Notes under the pieces: model-generated
What the model saw: only the letters and a program-made list of their open reading frames with translations
Database searches by the model: none
What the model was told of the DNA's origin: nothing
Made by a program: the position numbers and the translations under genes
Assembly: GCA_028554795.2 (NCBI GenBank)
Contig: CM068829.1
Span: 134,535,079 to 134,599,078, forward strand
From: Sinohyriopsis cumingii
Taxonomy: Eukaryota; Mollusca; Bivalvia; Unionida; Unionidae
DNA: 64,000 bases
Direction: 5' to 3'
Part shown: piece after piece, positions 46,506 through 59,920 of the stretch
Layout of the letters: each line of letters begins with the position of its first letter
Position numbering within the stretch: position 1 is the stretch's first letter

Positions 46506-49250
46506 AAGCGAAAAAGTGAGAGATTGCTCACTTACCTGAGAAACAAGCCAGTTTTAAAAGGTACTATGGACGGACATTTTAATTCGAATTTAATTGGTTC
46601 AAGTTCAAGTATTTACATACTTTTACCGAACCTTGGTAACAAGCATTTAGGTCGGTTACAATCATAAAATTTGTATGTATTAGTACATAACGCCAGAAAG
46701 GAACTACTTCTGTATTCATGTTCACGTCTTGTGTACGCGGACAATATTTGTAAATAAAGACATTAGCTCACCTAAATAGTACTGTAATTTATTTCTTGAG
46801 ATTCTTATTTGTTAAATAGTTATCTGGATTTATACGAATTGAACTTCATGTTTAAAGAATTCGTCAACTCATGAAAGTTGAAATTCCAATATATTTTGTG
46901 CATGAACAGCATCCACTTCGCTTCAAGTAGGATGTGATCGATTTTAAAACTTGATAACTTTATGAGTGTTGTGAAATATAATGTTCTATTTTTAAGGTAA
47001 ATGAAAATTATTGTTCATAAGCAAATATTCGTTTTACTGTGATACGTACGTGTAACGAAAAGCATGTCCAAGTAATGTATTAATTCCAGTCAAATTTCAT
47101 CTGAACATTGTGAGGCTGCGAGTTGAAATATGTACCTTTTTATGCAGTAGACATACTGTTTGACTCTTCAAAGTCGTTGTAATAATAAATATACACAATA
47201 CCGGGAGTCATGGAAGAAACAGTATGAATACTTTTGTGCAGGCTGCATCCCTTTTCACACTATATACCATCACCAACCTTGTATCGCTCTGTTCGTCTGT
47301 ATGCCCATTATACGTCTTTGTTTGTATCTTTCCCTTTCGGTCGACATCCTTCAAACTATTCAAAGTATTTCGCTTGGTGCGATTATTAGACTTGTGGTTC
47401 AGGTGTTCCTTGTGTTATTCTAAATTGTTCACTATCAATAACTGTTGGCTGTTTGTTCTGTCCATGCAAGTATTACCGACACTTGTATTTCCAGAACAAA
47501 ACTCCAAGATATCTCAACGATATTTGATACTTGTCAAAAAGTGTGATGGCAATGATTTTTTTGTTGTTGTTATTCTCAAATATTACGTTTCCATTTGTGT
47601 GTCCATCCATCCGTTATCCACTAAAGAGTTCCATATTGAAAATATGTGAAAAACATCATGTTTATTATCAGACGTTTGGCAAAGCAGGATATGTTCACGA
47701 ATCTTTTTGTTTTCTCAGCCCCATTCCCCAACACTGGTTATTCTTTATTAGTTACAAGTCCAAAACAACTCCCACTTTTCAATTTAATTTAAATCTTGTG
47801 ACAAAAGATTATTTGTCTCTTTTATATCAAATCGATTTGTGTTCATATTTTAAGCATTATGAACTACTGTTTCCCTTTCTGTGTGTATTAACAAGTTTGA
47901 GATTCAAAGTCTGAATTTCAGTCGGAGTTGACATGTATGCTTTAAGGTGAAGTCGAACTGGGTCATACAACGTGAATTCATTACGTTTGTTTTAAATATC
48001 CGTTGAAGATAAATTAAAGATAAAGGAATAATTAGCCAATTTGAAGAGAGAATACATCACATTTTACGTCCTAAATGGTTATCCCTGACATTAATCATTT
48101 ATGGTTGAGCGTCTTTATTGAATCAATGTATTTACGTTTGAGCTTGTGTTTTATCTGATATTGTAAGCTTAAACTGTGTGTGTTTTTGCATTTTTCTCCA
48201 CAGTATACGCAAATATGAATGTTCTCTTTATCGTATATATGATATAGTAATAATAAACAAAATAACATTTAATTATATTTCGTTTCAAAACTATTCTGAT
48301 ATACTGTTTAAATCAAACTAATTTAGTTTTTTACATATTCAATGGATAAAATGGTAGAATATAAATTAAAGGTTATGGGGACATACACGTTGCATATGTT
48401 GTGTAAGTATAACTTTGAATTCTTGGATATTATTATATTGTCCAATCTTGAATGCACTAAATGACCAATGCCTTGAGTAAATGGCTTATTTTGAACCGCA
48501 AAACACTCAATCTAGTATTCATACAGTACTGAGTATGTCTGATTTTAAGGCCCTAAGTAAACACTCCTGACTCGGATTTGGATCTATCTGACTTATCGAT
48601 ATGGGAAAATTATCAATTTATTCAAGTGTCATCTTCGAGCAAGGCAATATAAACCCGTTATTCCGCCAACGCCAACCTATCATGTTATGTTTTGAGTGTC
48701 AAACCTAGTGGCTAGATCTATGTCTTACAATCATATTTACACTGGCTTGAATACATATGCGGGACATACTTGTAGTTTGTTTTGCAGTAAGAGATGTGGT
48801 AAATAATAATAATAATAAGGGAGTTCATGTTGATGTTCATGCCACCACTGTATTAGTAGAATGGAGGCAAATTGAGTTGCTGCTGTGCGTCTGTGAGTAC
48901 ATAAGTCATTATGTAAGAGTGTTACTTCGAATGCCATATAGGTGTATCAGTACAAACAAAAACATTGAAACTTAACAGTCGTCACATGTATCATGGTAAT
49001 AAGAAAATGATAATGTTATATATCCGGCAAATATAATTCTTTTTTATTTGTTTTCCAATTATTTGGGATCTTTTTCCAAAACCTTGTCTTTACGATAAAG
49101 ACGAAGCGAATCAGCATTAGGTAGATACATTCAATTTGGTATGAACATTCGTATGATTGTGTGTAGTTCACCTAGTTACATTGTCATGCCATCAGAGAAA
49201 TGTTTCAAGAGCTGGTTCATTTTTGTTTACTTATTTCTTTATTTATTCAT
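46506..49250. other. No supported gene
   Basis: Three overlapping plus-strand frames lie between 47160 and 47914 (87, 141 and 127 codons). They are rich in Leu, Phe, Ser and Cys and share one region in different frames. No domain, signal or splice context argues for any of them. Confidence 0.4.
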
Positions 49251-49262
49251 GGGGGGGGGGGG
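49251..49262. repeat. G12 homopolymer
   Basis: Twelve consecutive G in otherwise AT-rich DNA. Run length may carry sequencing error. Confidence 0.85.
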
Positions 49263-49351
49263 CTATAAGTGGGACGTACATTTTTTCCCAACAACAATCA
49301 TATCGGCAATGCTACTGTTATTAGTATTGCTACTGTGACACCATAACCAAT

Positions 49352-50090
49352 TGACTTTTATGGGACTACAAACCAGACCTTTTCAAAATGAGACAAATCG
49401 GTTATTTGTTTCAATTTGATAGCGTTGATGATATACAATATGACATGCATCACACGTATAAGAAAGCTGTCAGCTTATGCTTCTAAAGTCGGTATCATAT
49501 AAAATTGTCATATGATATAAAGTGTTAAAGACGTCATTGCACACACGCATTGCCGCCTATGCGGTACTGTTTCTATGTCATAAAATGTGTTACATTCCTC
49601 CAGCTTTTCGTGGGCTGTCAAAGCATCCGTAACTGTAGGTAACAGAATCCTTATTTGATCCAGGTCAGTATCGTCAATACCTCTATCTCAATCATCATTT
49701 GAGTAGCTCTTTTAGAGAGTCATAGACTTGTATGGGACAACAAAACAGACCTCCTCAAGTTGAGGCAAATCGGTTATTTGTTCCATTTTGATATCGTTGA
49801 TGATATACAATATGACATGCATGACACGCATAAGGAAGCTGTCAGCTTATGCTTCTAGAGTCGGTATCATATGAAATTGTCACATGATAGAAAGTGTTAA
49901 AGACGTCATTGCACACACGTATGGACGCCTATGCGGTACTGTTTTTATGTCATAAAATGTATTACATTCCTCCAGCTTTCCGTGGTCTGTCAAAGCATCC
50001 GTAAATGTAGGTAACAGGATCCTTATTTGATCCAGGTCAGTATCATCAATACTTCTATCTCAATCATCATTTAAGTAAGTAAAAACAGAC
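49352..50090 (+). repeat. Two-copy tandem duplication, period about 372 bp
   Basis: TGGGACTACAAACCAGACCT at 49361 corresponds to TGGGACAACAAAACAGACCT at 49733, and similarity of roughly 90% (by eye) continues through GATGATATACAATATGACAT, GTGTTAAAGACGTCATTGCA and TTATTTGATCCAGGTCAGTA to the end of each unit (ATCTCAATCATCATTT). A TTTAGAGAGTCATA phrase lies between the units (about 49710) and again after the second (about 50114), so the duplicated unit probably starts there. No protein could be read. It lies about 300 bp upstream of the tyrosine-recombinase pseudogene and might be part of the same element. Confidence 0.85.
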
Positions 50091-50399
50091 AACTCGTGCT
50101 TGTAGGTACCACGTTTAGAGAGTCATATAGAGAAACTGAAACATCTCTTTTCAAACTTTGTCTCCAATATTCAGTACAATTATGCTGATGCATATGCTTC
50201 ATGTTCACTTTATGATTTGTTGCAAAAAGAATGTAGAAAACAGTTTAAATGCTGAGCCTGTTGTAATCAGAAATTTCATCTTATTAAGACATGAGTTATG
50301 ACAAACTATAGAATTACCGGTACTTTCTTAATTAGAATGTTCGGAGAACCATTTAAGCTTTGTTTTCCCTCTAAAACATATTCATTCTAGCTAATAAAA

Positions 50400-51299
50400 C
50401 TATTTACGTTCGCGTACGGACATTTATGGGAGGTGTGATAACCACATATAAGCGGGCTTGGACGCTATATAAAGAGTTCACATCAGACAACTTGACCGAG
50501 TTTTCTGTCCCAGGTTCAATCACCAATTTGGTCTTTTTCATAGCGCACTTAGTCAACCAAAAATATGCAGCATCTTCGATATCCGCTTTTGTTTCTGGAG
50601 TTGGCTATGTGTAAAAACTTAACGGCTTCGCAGACCCTTCGTCATCTTTCCTTATTCGAAAACTGATACAAGCCATTAACAAAAGAAAATCTTATTATGT
50701 TCGTTGCCAATTGACAAACTTGTACTGGATAAGCTTACGGTTTCAATTATGCATATCATCTCAGACCATTTCAGGCATACCATGTATTTGCCCATGTTTA
50801 CATTGGCGTTCCATGCCTTTCTCAAAATAGGATATAATACAGCACATGCAACAGCACATCAGAATGAAAATTTGATACAATTATCTCAAGTCACTTTTTC
50901 CCACAAGTGTCATACAATAACTTTTCAAGCCTTCAAACACGGCTCGGGACAACAATACATTTTTGCATGTTGCTGCCCCAAAAAAGATCATGCAACATGT
51001 CGGATAGCTCATTTACATGCATACCTTACCCTCAGGGGTAATACTCCAGGATAGCTTTTCATGAAACGAAAGTGGCAACTAGTTCCTTGAGTAGAATTTA
51101 GTACAGAACTTAGAAGAGCGCTTTGCTTTTGTGCCTCTAAATCTAACCATTTTAAGTCCCATAGTTTCTGAATTGGGGCCGCCACTGAGACTGCTAGACA
51201 AGGTTTCAGTGACGATCAAATAAGGGAATTTTGCCTCTGGAGATCAGATGCATTTAATAAATACATAAGGGTAGGCAAAAGGGTCTCAGCTTTGTAACA
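50400..51299 (+). pseudogene. Tyrosine recombinase relic (DIRS/Crypton-like or related)
   Basis: Plus strand, one continuous domain broken by a frame change and stops. The N-terminal core-binding part at 50426-50614 has YKRAWTLYKEF, FIAHLVNQKYAASSISAFVS and GVGYV, then FADPSSSFLIRKLI near 50630. After a frameshift the catalytic part starts at 50704: MYLPMFTLAFHAFLKIGYNT (family position of the first catalytic Arg unclear) and ITFQAFKHGSG. After a stop at 51054-51056 comes KSHSF, then TGA at 51169-51171, then IGAATETARQGFSDDQI and LWRSDAFNKYIR. H-x-x-R thus reads H-S-F-stop, a CGA-to-TGA change at the second catalytic Arg, while the W and the nucleophile Tyr (51262-51264) remain. CpG-richer sequence continues to about 51560 without a readable partner gene. 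Confidence 0.82.
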
Positions 51300-53560
51300 C
51301 TTCATTCACTTTTTCTAAGATCGCCATTCTGCCGTGTGTATTACTGTCTCTTTCAGGTCTCGTGGGTTTCGCATACCTAGATCCCAGGTCATCGACCGTG
51401 CTTTGCTGGGATGGCATACACTTGACCCAAACTAATCTGTGTCTACCTGGCGTTTCTATCACAAGGAGCGTATGAGGGTACTCTAACAGCTCCGGAAGAC
51501 CATCAGCGCATTCAGGAAGTACGCAGATCCGTTTTCAAGTTTCCTCACTATCCTTCATACATGCTGGATATATCTTTACTACCGGGGCGTATGAGGTTGC
51601 CCTACCGCCCCGGCAATACAGAATTTATCGGTTTAGTATTGATAAACATTGATATTTTCTTTTCTTTGATGCTGAACATTTTTATTTTTTGCCCAGACCA
51701 CTTTTTTGTGGCTATCAGAAATGCAGCAAACTCTATTTGCAGTATTTCTGTCTATGGCTGTTGCAGCCTCAAAACATTTCTGTATTATACGGTAAAAATA
51801 GTTATGTTATGCTGTAAATATATAGCAGATATTTGGTTTAATACATTACATGAATGTTCAATATAAAGTTACAAAACTGGCCAGAATCATACGCAACATT
51901 TGTCTTTGTTTTAATGATGTATCCATACTTTGACTTTGTAATATTTACATGCTGATCTAGTGAATTCCGTCTTCCTTTTCAACTTTATCGATGTCGTAAA
52001 AGGTGTGCTTGTGCATGCATCTTTAAGTTTACAAACACGTTAGTTATGCAGAACCCTGTGTTTTCTTTCACTTTCTTTCTAACAATAACATGCATCCTTT
52101 TTCTACATACGTAATAACATATCACATAATCTGTTAATAATATTAGAATCTGGAGATAGATAAACTAGACCAGCATGATGTCAGATTTAAGTGATCAAAC
52201 CATCTTAATCTCTATTCGAATTCGGTTTACTTAAAAGTAAGAAGAAACGAAAAGTATACAATAAGTTGGTAGAACATTTTGAAAAGACAATCATTTTTAT
52301 GTTTCAAAGCTCTAAAGTTAGTTATCAGTGTGCTGGTGACGAATGGAATTAAACACAGGGCTTGCATGTAAATGGTTGAACGTAAAATAGTCACTATTTA
52401 TAAGCCAGTAAAGATTGACAGCTTTCAAACTGAGACATGATAGCATTGAAAATTATACGAATAACGAATCTATAATTTTTTGAAAACGTGCAATAATTTA
52501 TAAATTTTTGAATAAAAACATGACTATAAACTTGGCATTTTCACTATTGAACAGTTTTAGCTGGATCTGTTAGGGGATTTTTACATTCGAAAATCTAGGA
52601 TGGTGAAATAGCTAGAGTGATTTCAAAATGTTCCGAGTGATTGCGCTTTATTGCCACATATTGGAATATTAATGCCTCTGCTGGCAACGTAGTCAGTGAA
52701 ACCATGTATTATAATTCACATGTAAGTTCATTTTTAACATTATCTTCCTCCATTTTCATAGGTGCTGAGTCACGAACGATTTGAAATCGTGTTTTTAATA
52801 AGTAGAGTTTTGCGCATCTATGTTCATATTACATAGATTTGAGGATATGCCTCCAGAACACAGTTTAATTGAATCCTAATCAAGTCAGAATCTTTAATGC
52901 CAATTTTGTATCATATAGAAGTTCAAGAGAACCTTGGTGCGATTAAATATTTTAGCTACGATATCTATGTTGACATATTTACCTTTTGTTCTGAGCCAGG
53001 CATTAATTGTTTTGTTCAAATGTTATTAGTGGAAATATCTTGCAATCTGCTTGATGAAATAATAATACTAATTCTGTCAACATCATCATCATGATCAATA
53101 CTCACTGGTGCAACACGTTTTCCCTAATGTACAAGGCAGTCAGATGCATTTACCGTCGAAACAGTCTCATCTGCTTAATGTCTGCATTTTTATTATTTGC
53201 TAACATAAAGTCTCCAGTAATTTAAATCACTCTTTCATACCTATAACCTTGGTACAAAATGCCCTAATTCTTCACAACCTGCTTAAAAATGTGATTTATT
53301 ATTGTAACATATTATTCGAAGGGTTCAGCCTCTTTTTATAGCAAGTAAACATATCTTCTTCTGTGAAGTCCAAAGAAAAGAGTCCGATTCGTTCCAATAA
53401 TGAAGACAATCTACATTACAAATTAACAGTAAAACTAAAGACTGGTTATTAGGCTTAATCCGTAAACTTCACTATTACATTCAATACTTTAGAAATCATA
53501 TTTCGATATCATTCAAACGAAATTGTAAGAATTATAGAAGTCTAACAATGCACTAGTTAT
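51300..53560. other. No gene recognised
   Basis: The first 260 bp are CpG-richer and may belong to the recombinase-bearing element: the frame through GWHTLDPN and STWRFYHKERMR near 51405-51475 looks protein-like but is unrecognised. The rest is AT-rich without signal. Confidence 0.4.
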
Positions 53561-53569
53561 GAACTATAT

Positions 53570-54290
53570 GGTTTGGGATCTTGCTAGAAATACTTTGAAA
53601 CAAGACTCGGAGAGCTCACGAGGCACATCGGATGGAGAAGACAGAACAAATATCAATTCCAAAAAAAGAAACCAGCGCATCACCTTCGTGGTTACATTTC
53701 ACCACAGTATCTCACATTGACATCACAACACTTTGAATAATTGGCACTTGATCGAATCATCGGAACCTCTGAACAATTTCAATTTACATTTGGTACGTGC
53801 TAAAAGAACGTCACTCAAAACTACAGAATTGGGTGCATGCTGTCGCAAATAGACGACTTTCCAAATTTGTAAACATATGCAACACATCATCTGGTATAGA
53901 ACAGATTCACCACAGTAATTTGCTTAATGTCTATCAGACGTTAAGATGTCCAGCGTTATTAAAAAATTGCGCCACTCAATATTTTGGCGAAACCGTTGAT
54001 TTGAGAACACGAAAGAATCCACACAAGAACCACTAATGCAAAAGAAATCAAAACTCGACAACCACTACAATACAACTGGGCATTCTGTATAGTCCCTCGA
54101 GATGTCACAGATTGAATATTACCTGCGGAGGACCATACAATAATTTACAGATGAATACATATACTATATAATACAGTAAAGAACTCATGTTCAGTCAACT
54201 ATATTCTGAAATGCATAACCTTCCGAAGGCATTCCTTCCATCATACCTTACCAATTTAATCTTATCAAAATTCCACCTAGGCATTATACA
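53570..54290 (+). pseudogene. Weak GIY-YIG/Penelope-like remnant
   Basis: The frame at 53797-54036 ends with CATQYFGETVDLRTRKNPHK, which resembles the Y-x-G-E-T...LR-x-R core of GIY-YIG endonucleases carried by Penelope-like elements. In a shifted frame just after, LDNHYNTTGHS (about 54054-54086) resembles the H-F-N-x-x-G-H-S segment that follows in those proteins. No reverse transcriptase was found upstream. The match is short and frame-broken, so this is tentative. Confidence 0.35.
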
Positions 54291-54318
54291 ATGAATATCA
54301 ACATCAACATCAACAAGA

Positions 54319-54352
<34 letters not shown>
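54319..54352. repeat. (AAT)n microsatellite
   Basis: About eleven AAT units after a short ATCAAC repeat. Confidence 0.85.
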
Positions 54353-54353
<1 letters not shown>

Positions 54354-55379
54354 TTCTGAGGATAATACAATTTGTTCTCGTGTTCAGTACATATCCCACT
54401 AAAACATCTTCTTTATATATTTTCTTTACTACATTCGCACATAACTTTAACGGGATATTATCTTATTAGTACTTGTAGATGGTATTGCATTTTCCCCTTT
54501 ATAATTTCTGTCCTTTATCCGCTGCCTGAAAATTACCAATACAATTTTAGTACACTGTGAAATTTAAACGATCACTTCATCCTTGAGTTTTGTTGTTGAA
54601 CCATATTAGTTTGACGACATCGCAGAATATACATGTAGTGTACATATTGTAAAAGAGCGTTCAATTATTTGTGTTTTACATCTTCATTCCTTTATTCAAA
54701 CATTTTGCATTCCAGGATTCCTCTTTGAGTTTGCGTCTATAATTTGATTTATGGATATGATTTGTTGCTTCCTTAAGAAGAATACTCTGGTTGGGAAAGT
54801 GTTATCATTTTCTCTATGTATGTATGTATGCATGTATTTATGCATGTACGTATGTTTGTTTGTATGTGTGTGTGTGTGTGTCTGTGTATGTGTGTTTATG
54901 AATTTCTTGTACCTTACGCAAAATAAATTGTATTTAGTATGATGAAACGTTGTATGTTAAATAAATCCGTATTGACTTCGCATTGACATGAGAGCTAGCT
55001 ACAGGGTCGCCGAGCAAGTGAATATCATCAGCTAGAATACCATATTCAGCACTAGTTTTTGCTTTTATGGTGGAACGGGGATGCAAATGGAAGTTTTCTT
55101 GAGATGGTGGTATTTCCAGGGAAAGCGGTGTGCGCTAAACGTATTTCAGTCACAGTAGGATATGAATTATACATGTTAAACCTGTATGAATATATTCTAA
55201 CGCCTAGCAAATGCAACGCATAGTCGTAAATGGTCAGTGGATATAAGATTCCTCTTTGTTTTACGTATATTGGAAGCTTACATTATGTTATCATATACAC
55301 CTTGATCTTTGTCAACGCTTTCCGCTTTGTCAAGAATAAAATGCCGGTTAGCTTAGCTTGGATACTCTACTTATGATTC
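54353..55379. other. No gene; (TATG)n and (TG)n simple repeats
   Basis: A TATG/CATG tetranucleotide stretch at about 54816-54866 and (TG)n at about 54866-54895 account for the Tyr-Val and Cys-Val runs in translated frames. Nothing else was recognised. Confidence 0.5.
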
Positions 55380-55625
55380 AGTCAATCCCTTCTGTAGGGG
55401 TTTCTGTTAGCCTTAACAGATCACTGTCATCGGGTTGGGTTAAGTCTCCATTTGAGATATGCGAGAAAGCTTGCCAGTAGCTTCCCGTGGGTCGGTCGTT
55501 ACTCCTGGGTTTTTATCCGGTTCTTCCTAAACCAAATATACTGGCCACCATGAATAACCCATCATGAGTTTGCATGGAGAATGATTAAAAATAAACAAGA
55601 TGAAAATGGACTTAACCCCATAACA
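55380..55625 (+). repeat. Molluscan dispersed repeat (SINE-like), diverged
   Basis: The order GTGGGTCGGTCGTTACTCCT, GGTTCTTCCT, ACTGGCCACCATGAATAAC, ATGGAGAATGATTAAA and the end AACAACCAACCAATC resembles a very common repeat of bivalve and gastropod genomes that ends in a run of CAA/CAAT. Identification is from memory of the pattern, not from a search. It is one of the arguments for a molluscan source. Confidence 0.45.
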
Positions 55626-57730
55626 ACCAACCAATCATCCCCACAGGAACTTGCTCTCATTGTCAAGACTGTGCAAAGGTTGGCACCATTCCATTTGTGT
55701 TGTAAGTAGTACAGATCTATGGTATATTCTCAGTCATGGAGAAAGGTCAAACACACAATATAAATGGAATATGCATGACACCTCCACTCATAAATAAAAT
55801 GAAAGATTTATAAAATAATGATTTCTTTAACATTTTAGCATAATATACATCTGCTATAATGCAATTAAAACTTACATAAGAAAAGATTTTATTAATGACA
55901 CAAAATATATCTAAAGCAATATAACAATTATATACACGGTAAAGAGGAGCTGCAATTCGATTATCTTTTCTGTTGATGTGTCCAATGCCAATGTTGGATT
56001 CGGGCAACATGAAATTCCATATAAAAAAAATCATTGATTTTGTTTTAAGTGGGATTGCAAATGAAAGTAGGAAATTGTGCAATCTTGAATTCACAGCCAA
56101 AGAAGGATTTGAACTGACATACACTTCAAAATGTAGCAAAGCCAATATCAAAGGCAAGCAATCCTTCTCGACTGTGCATGAATTCCCCTAGTGTTGGTCA
56201 AATTTGTTTTAGAAAAAAGAATATTGGATGATCCACAAAATTGTTTGTCTTCTTGAATCAGTACTCCACCAACCCCTATCTAACCTGTGACAATGTACAT
56301 TTAAAAAAAAAAACTTCCTGAAATTTGAATTGAAGGAACTGCTTCACTCTTAATTATGACTTTTAAATTGCCTGACTAACGGAAAACTGCATTTCCTACT
56401 CACCAAAATGCTTATGGGTTTAGACAGATATTATGGAGAATTGTAAGCTAAACTGCCGATCATCCAAGTAGTTTCCTTTTACTTACAGGTACTAGGAATT
56501 CAGAGGTTGCCTTGACCTGGTTTAACTGTACCGTGTCCCATAATATGTCCTAAAATGATAATAAACTCACGGTAAAACGCACTTTTAAATACATTGTCGC
56601 GGCATTTGTGTTTCCAATTTTTCAGTCCTAATATGAAGATTCCTAACTCCATACTAATCTAACCCAAATCACTGTCATTCAACGTTCTGTTTCCACCAAA
56701 TACTGAACTAAAACAGCATTTACTTTTTGCTTTGTTAAAGATGCGTTGGCTTCAGAAAGATCATAATAAATGTCGCTCTCTAACAGCTCGTATTGTTTTA
56801 CAAAACTCTTGCCCTTCCTGGGAAAGCCATGAAACAAATTTCACTACATTAGATAACACACTGAAATCTTGCTGTTTTAGAAAATCAAGAATTTTTTTTT
56901 TCTCTAAGTCACAAGCGAGAATTTAAGATAAACTTTCAATATCGTAAATTAAACCTAAATAGTACTAACTGTCATTCCGCACGTTCAATAATATAGAATG
57001 TTCCGAATCAATTCCAATAATTTTCACAATATTACAATCCTGAATGTCCTTGAAAAAATTCATATTAATCTCCAAGACGTGTTTTAAATTAAAACATTAG
57101 TTCAAAAAGTCAACGAGCACTTTGTAATTCCATTAAATTAGTTAGCACATGATTCGTCTCAAATTGTAATTGAACACAACCAAAAATATGGATCATAGAT
57201 TCACAAAGACTGATATGAAACAGGATTGAATACTTGCTTACTAAACGTTCTTATATTCAAACTTTCCCTTGACCTAAAGTAAAAACGAATTTTCCGGAAA
57301 CTAATGAATTCTAATGAAAACATTATATTAATACTCAGAAAGGTCAGAGCTTCGACTTAAATTCTAGTAAACATCTTTACAAATATGAAAAATAACAAAG
57401 CCAAGGAGGTACAAAATTCTACCGTTAGTCGCGAACAAAGGGCAACTTAAATATAAACTAAATATTCATAAGACACATATTAATTGCATCATTAATAAAT
57501 CTACCTTATTTATGTCACCATTACATCATAATATTTCTTATTTTTGGCAGCAGTGACTCTACGGTTCATCGTACTCTCAACGAAAACTTTGGACACCAAA
57601 TTTAACACATATCTTGCACCTTGCGTTGAAGACTCAAAAGCAACATTTGCAGTGAAACAAAGATCATAGTTCATTAGATTATTCTTTCCAAACAACTGAT
57701 GATAACAGATGCATATGAAAAATAGGAATG
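55626..57730. other. No supported gene
   Basis: The minus-strand frame at 56157-55747 (136 codons, hydrophobic) and the plus-strand frame at 55973-56191 overlap each other and neither has recognisable domains. The rest is AT-rich. Confidence 0.4.
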
Positions 57731-58030
57731 GACCGCTTATTGGTTGGAGCGTATGCATCGGATGCGGGAGGTCGCGGGATTGAACCACGGCCGAGTCATA
57801 ACAAAAACTGATACAATTGTACTAGCAGCTGCCTCGCTTGGCACTTAGCAGTATGAGTTTAGTGTTATGACTGGTCTCCCTGGTGTCTGAATAATGCGAC
57901 TGAGTGAGACTTGATGCCACATGTCTGCAGCATGGCGCCCAATTGCTATACATCGCGGTAAACTGTCACACAGCAGACATTGTAGCGATATGATTGATAA
58001 ATTGTTAAAGCTACGTAAAAATACCCAAAT

Positions 58031-58036
<6 letters not shown>
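57731..58036 (+). mobile_element. tRNA-derived SINE, copy 3
   Basis: Plus strand. The head is shortened (GACCGCTTATTGGTTGGAGC, with the A-box region partly deleted) and the B box reads GGGATTGAACC. The body has AGCTGCCTCGCTTGGC and the tail ATTGTTAAAGCTACG. It is followed directly by CGCGCACAC and a (CA)n run, like the simple-sequence tails beside other copies. Confidence 0.85.

Positions 58037-58072
<36 letters not shown>
58035..58072. repeat. (CA)n microsatellite at SINE tail
   Basis: CA run grown from or attached to the 3' end of the preceding SINE. Confidence 0.9.
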
Positions 58073-58073
<1 letters not shown>

Positions 58074-59567
58074 TAGGAATGATGATATGCTAGGGATTCA
58101 AAACACTATCTTCATTCTTTATATAACGAATATTAATAATTGTATTACCACAATATACCAATTGTTCAAACTGAAAAAAGAATCCCGTTGATTTATGCCA
58201 GAAATACGGTATAAGGCCGTTAGTGTTGTACATTGCTGAGCTTTTATTTTATCTTTTTATACAGAGTGTTCGAGGCTACAATGCGAATTTGATGTTGTAA
58301 AATATTGGGTAGATGAGATCCAGCCATTTATGCCAAGGTCTAAACAAACTGATTGTCCACTACTACTGGAATCAGTCAACTAGCAATTACACGCACACTC
58401 ATTCAAAGAAAGAAGACAGGCAAACAGTGAATGTGTATAGCTTTGTGCCAATGTTCTTAATTGAAACAGTGTTTAATGCCTAGGACCTAGGTCGCTTGCC
58501 AGATTTATTACGCCAAAGAGATGTCATATTTATTATAGGTTATCTTATGATCAGATACATCTTGAAATTGAATCACCCAACGTATTTTATTAACACTTGG
58601 AAAGGAATTTATCTTAAAGCGCCAGTGGAAAACCCACACGGTACAAATTGTTATCTTTATGATCAGCACTTACAAAATACATAAATTATATGTACATCAT
58701 TTAGGTGCTCGTTGCACTGCTCGGCATAGCATATGTTCAAGTCACCTTTACAGGATTGTGTCTACCTGTCTAGTCGGCCAATATATCTAATTCCTGACTG
58801 GTCTATAAGGTAAGTGACTGACACAACATAATCAAGTACACATATCATGCACGTAGTTTATGACAACAAGAAAGTAATGAAATTCACAGTAATCATCTCT
58901 TAAATCGCCAAAACATTCAACCATTTGAAAATTTAGTCAAAACGTGCTTTACTCAAATTACATTATTTTACATTAAGGAGCGTGCTTTACGTTAGCATTC
59001 TGTTCCTTCCAGCCGTACAAATTTAGGAAAGATTGTGCACATGTACCTTATCACAAGCAACTTATCACTGGTCAGCCATTGTGATTTACCTACTGTATTA
59101 GACTACACATTATTACTTACCATCTGTAATGGGCATCCATTGTAACATATAATCGGCATTAGCTCAGCAGTCTTGACCAATCAGTGACACCCCAACAGGC
59201 ATTGTGGCTTGTTTCAACATCAAAGTTTCTTCATCATCAATGTTAAATTAACACTCTTTTTAGATGAAACTTGTAAAACTATTTACAAAAGACTAAAAAG
59301 TCAATACAAATGCTAAGCTCTACATAGTACATTAGGACACAAGTCAATAAATGTAAACTAAAGCAAGTGTGAATTTGACTTTCCGGCACATTGTCTACTT
59401 AAATCGGACTGTAGTCAAAATACTTGTATGGCATAATATGGTGGATTGGTCGGCATGATACGGATCGTGTTCCCAAATATATTGGTCATTTCGTCAAACT
59501 GCTACTCCAACTAGCTCTGTGATTCAAACCAACATGAGTAAATCTCCATTTTCGGTCAGAGTGAAGG
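58073..59567. other. No gene recognised
   Basis: AT-rich. The 62-codon frame at 58496-58684 is unrecognised. Confidence 0.45.
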
Positions 59568-59586
59568 TACACACACACACACACAC
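59568..59586. repeat. Short (CA)n microsatellite
   Basis: About nine CA units. Confidence 0.8.
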
Positions 59587-59920
59587 ATTCTTGTATTTGG
59601 TGGATATAGAGGACTGGTGTATGGAACCGCGTACCGAGGACATTTGTTCTGGCGATGTTAGAGCAAAATCAAATACTGTTTGAGGCAGTACATTAATAGG
59701 AAATGGTGATGTATCAAGGAGGGAACTGTATTATCAGTTCATAGGAATATGAAATTTAGCAAAGCAAGCGAGGACGCACACGTATACGCACATTTTCTGT
59801 ATAATCCATACAAACTAAGGACGCACACTATTTGACAAAATCACGGAGACAGTGGACATTCGTACATTATGATCAACAAGGACATATTTGCACATCTAAT
59901 CCAGTCTTAACAATTAGTAC

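Noticed and set aside
47160-47914. Three overlapping plus-strand frames of 87-141 codons
   Set aside because: They occupy different frames of the same stretch, are rich in Phe, Leu and Cys as AT-rich noncoding DNA gives, and have no domain or splice support.
55747-56157. 136-codon hydrophobic minus-strand frame
   Set aside because: Overlaps an equally open plus-strand frame, no recognisable membrane-protein family, no splice context.
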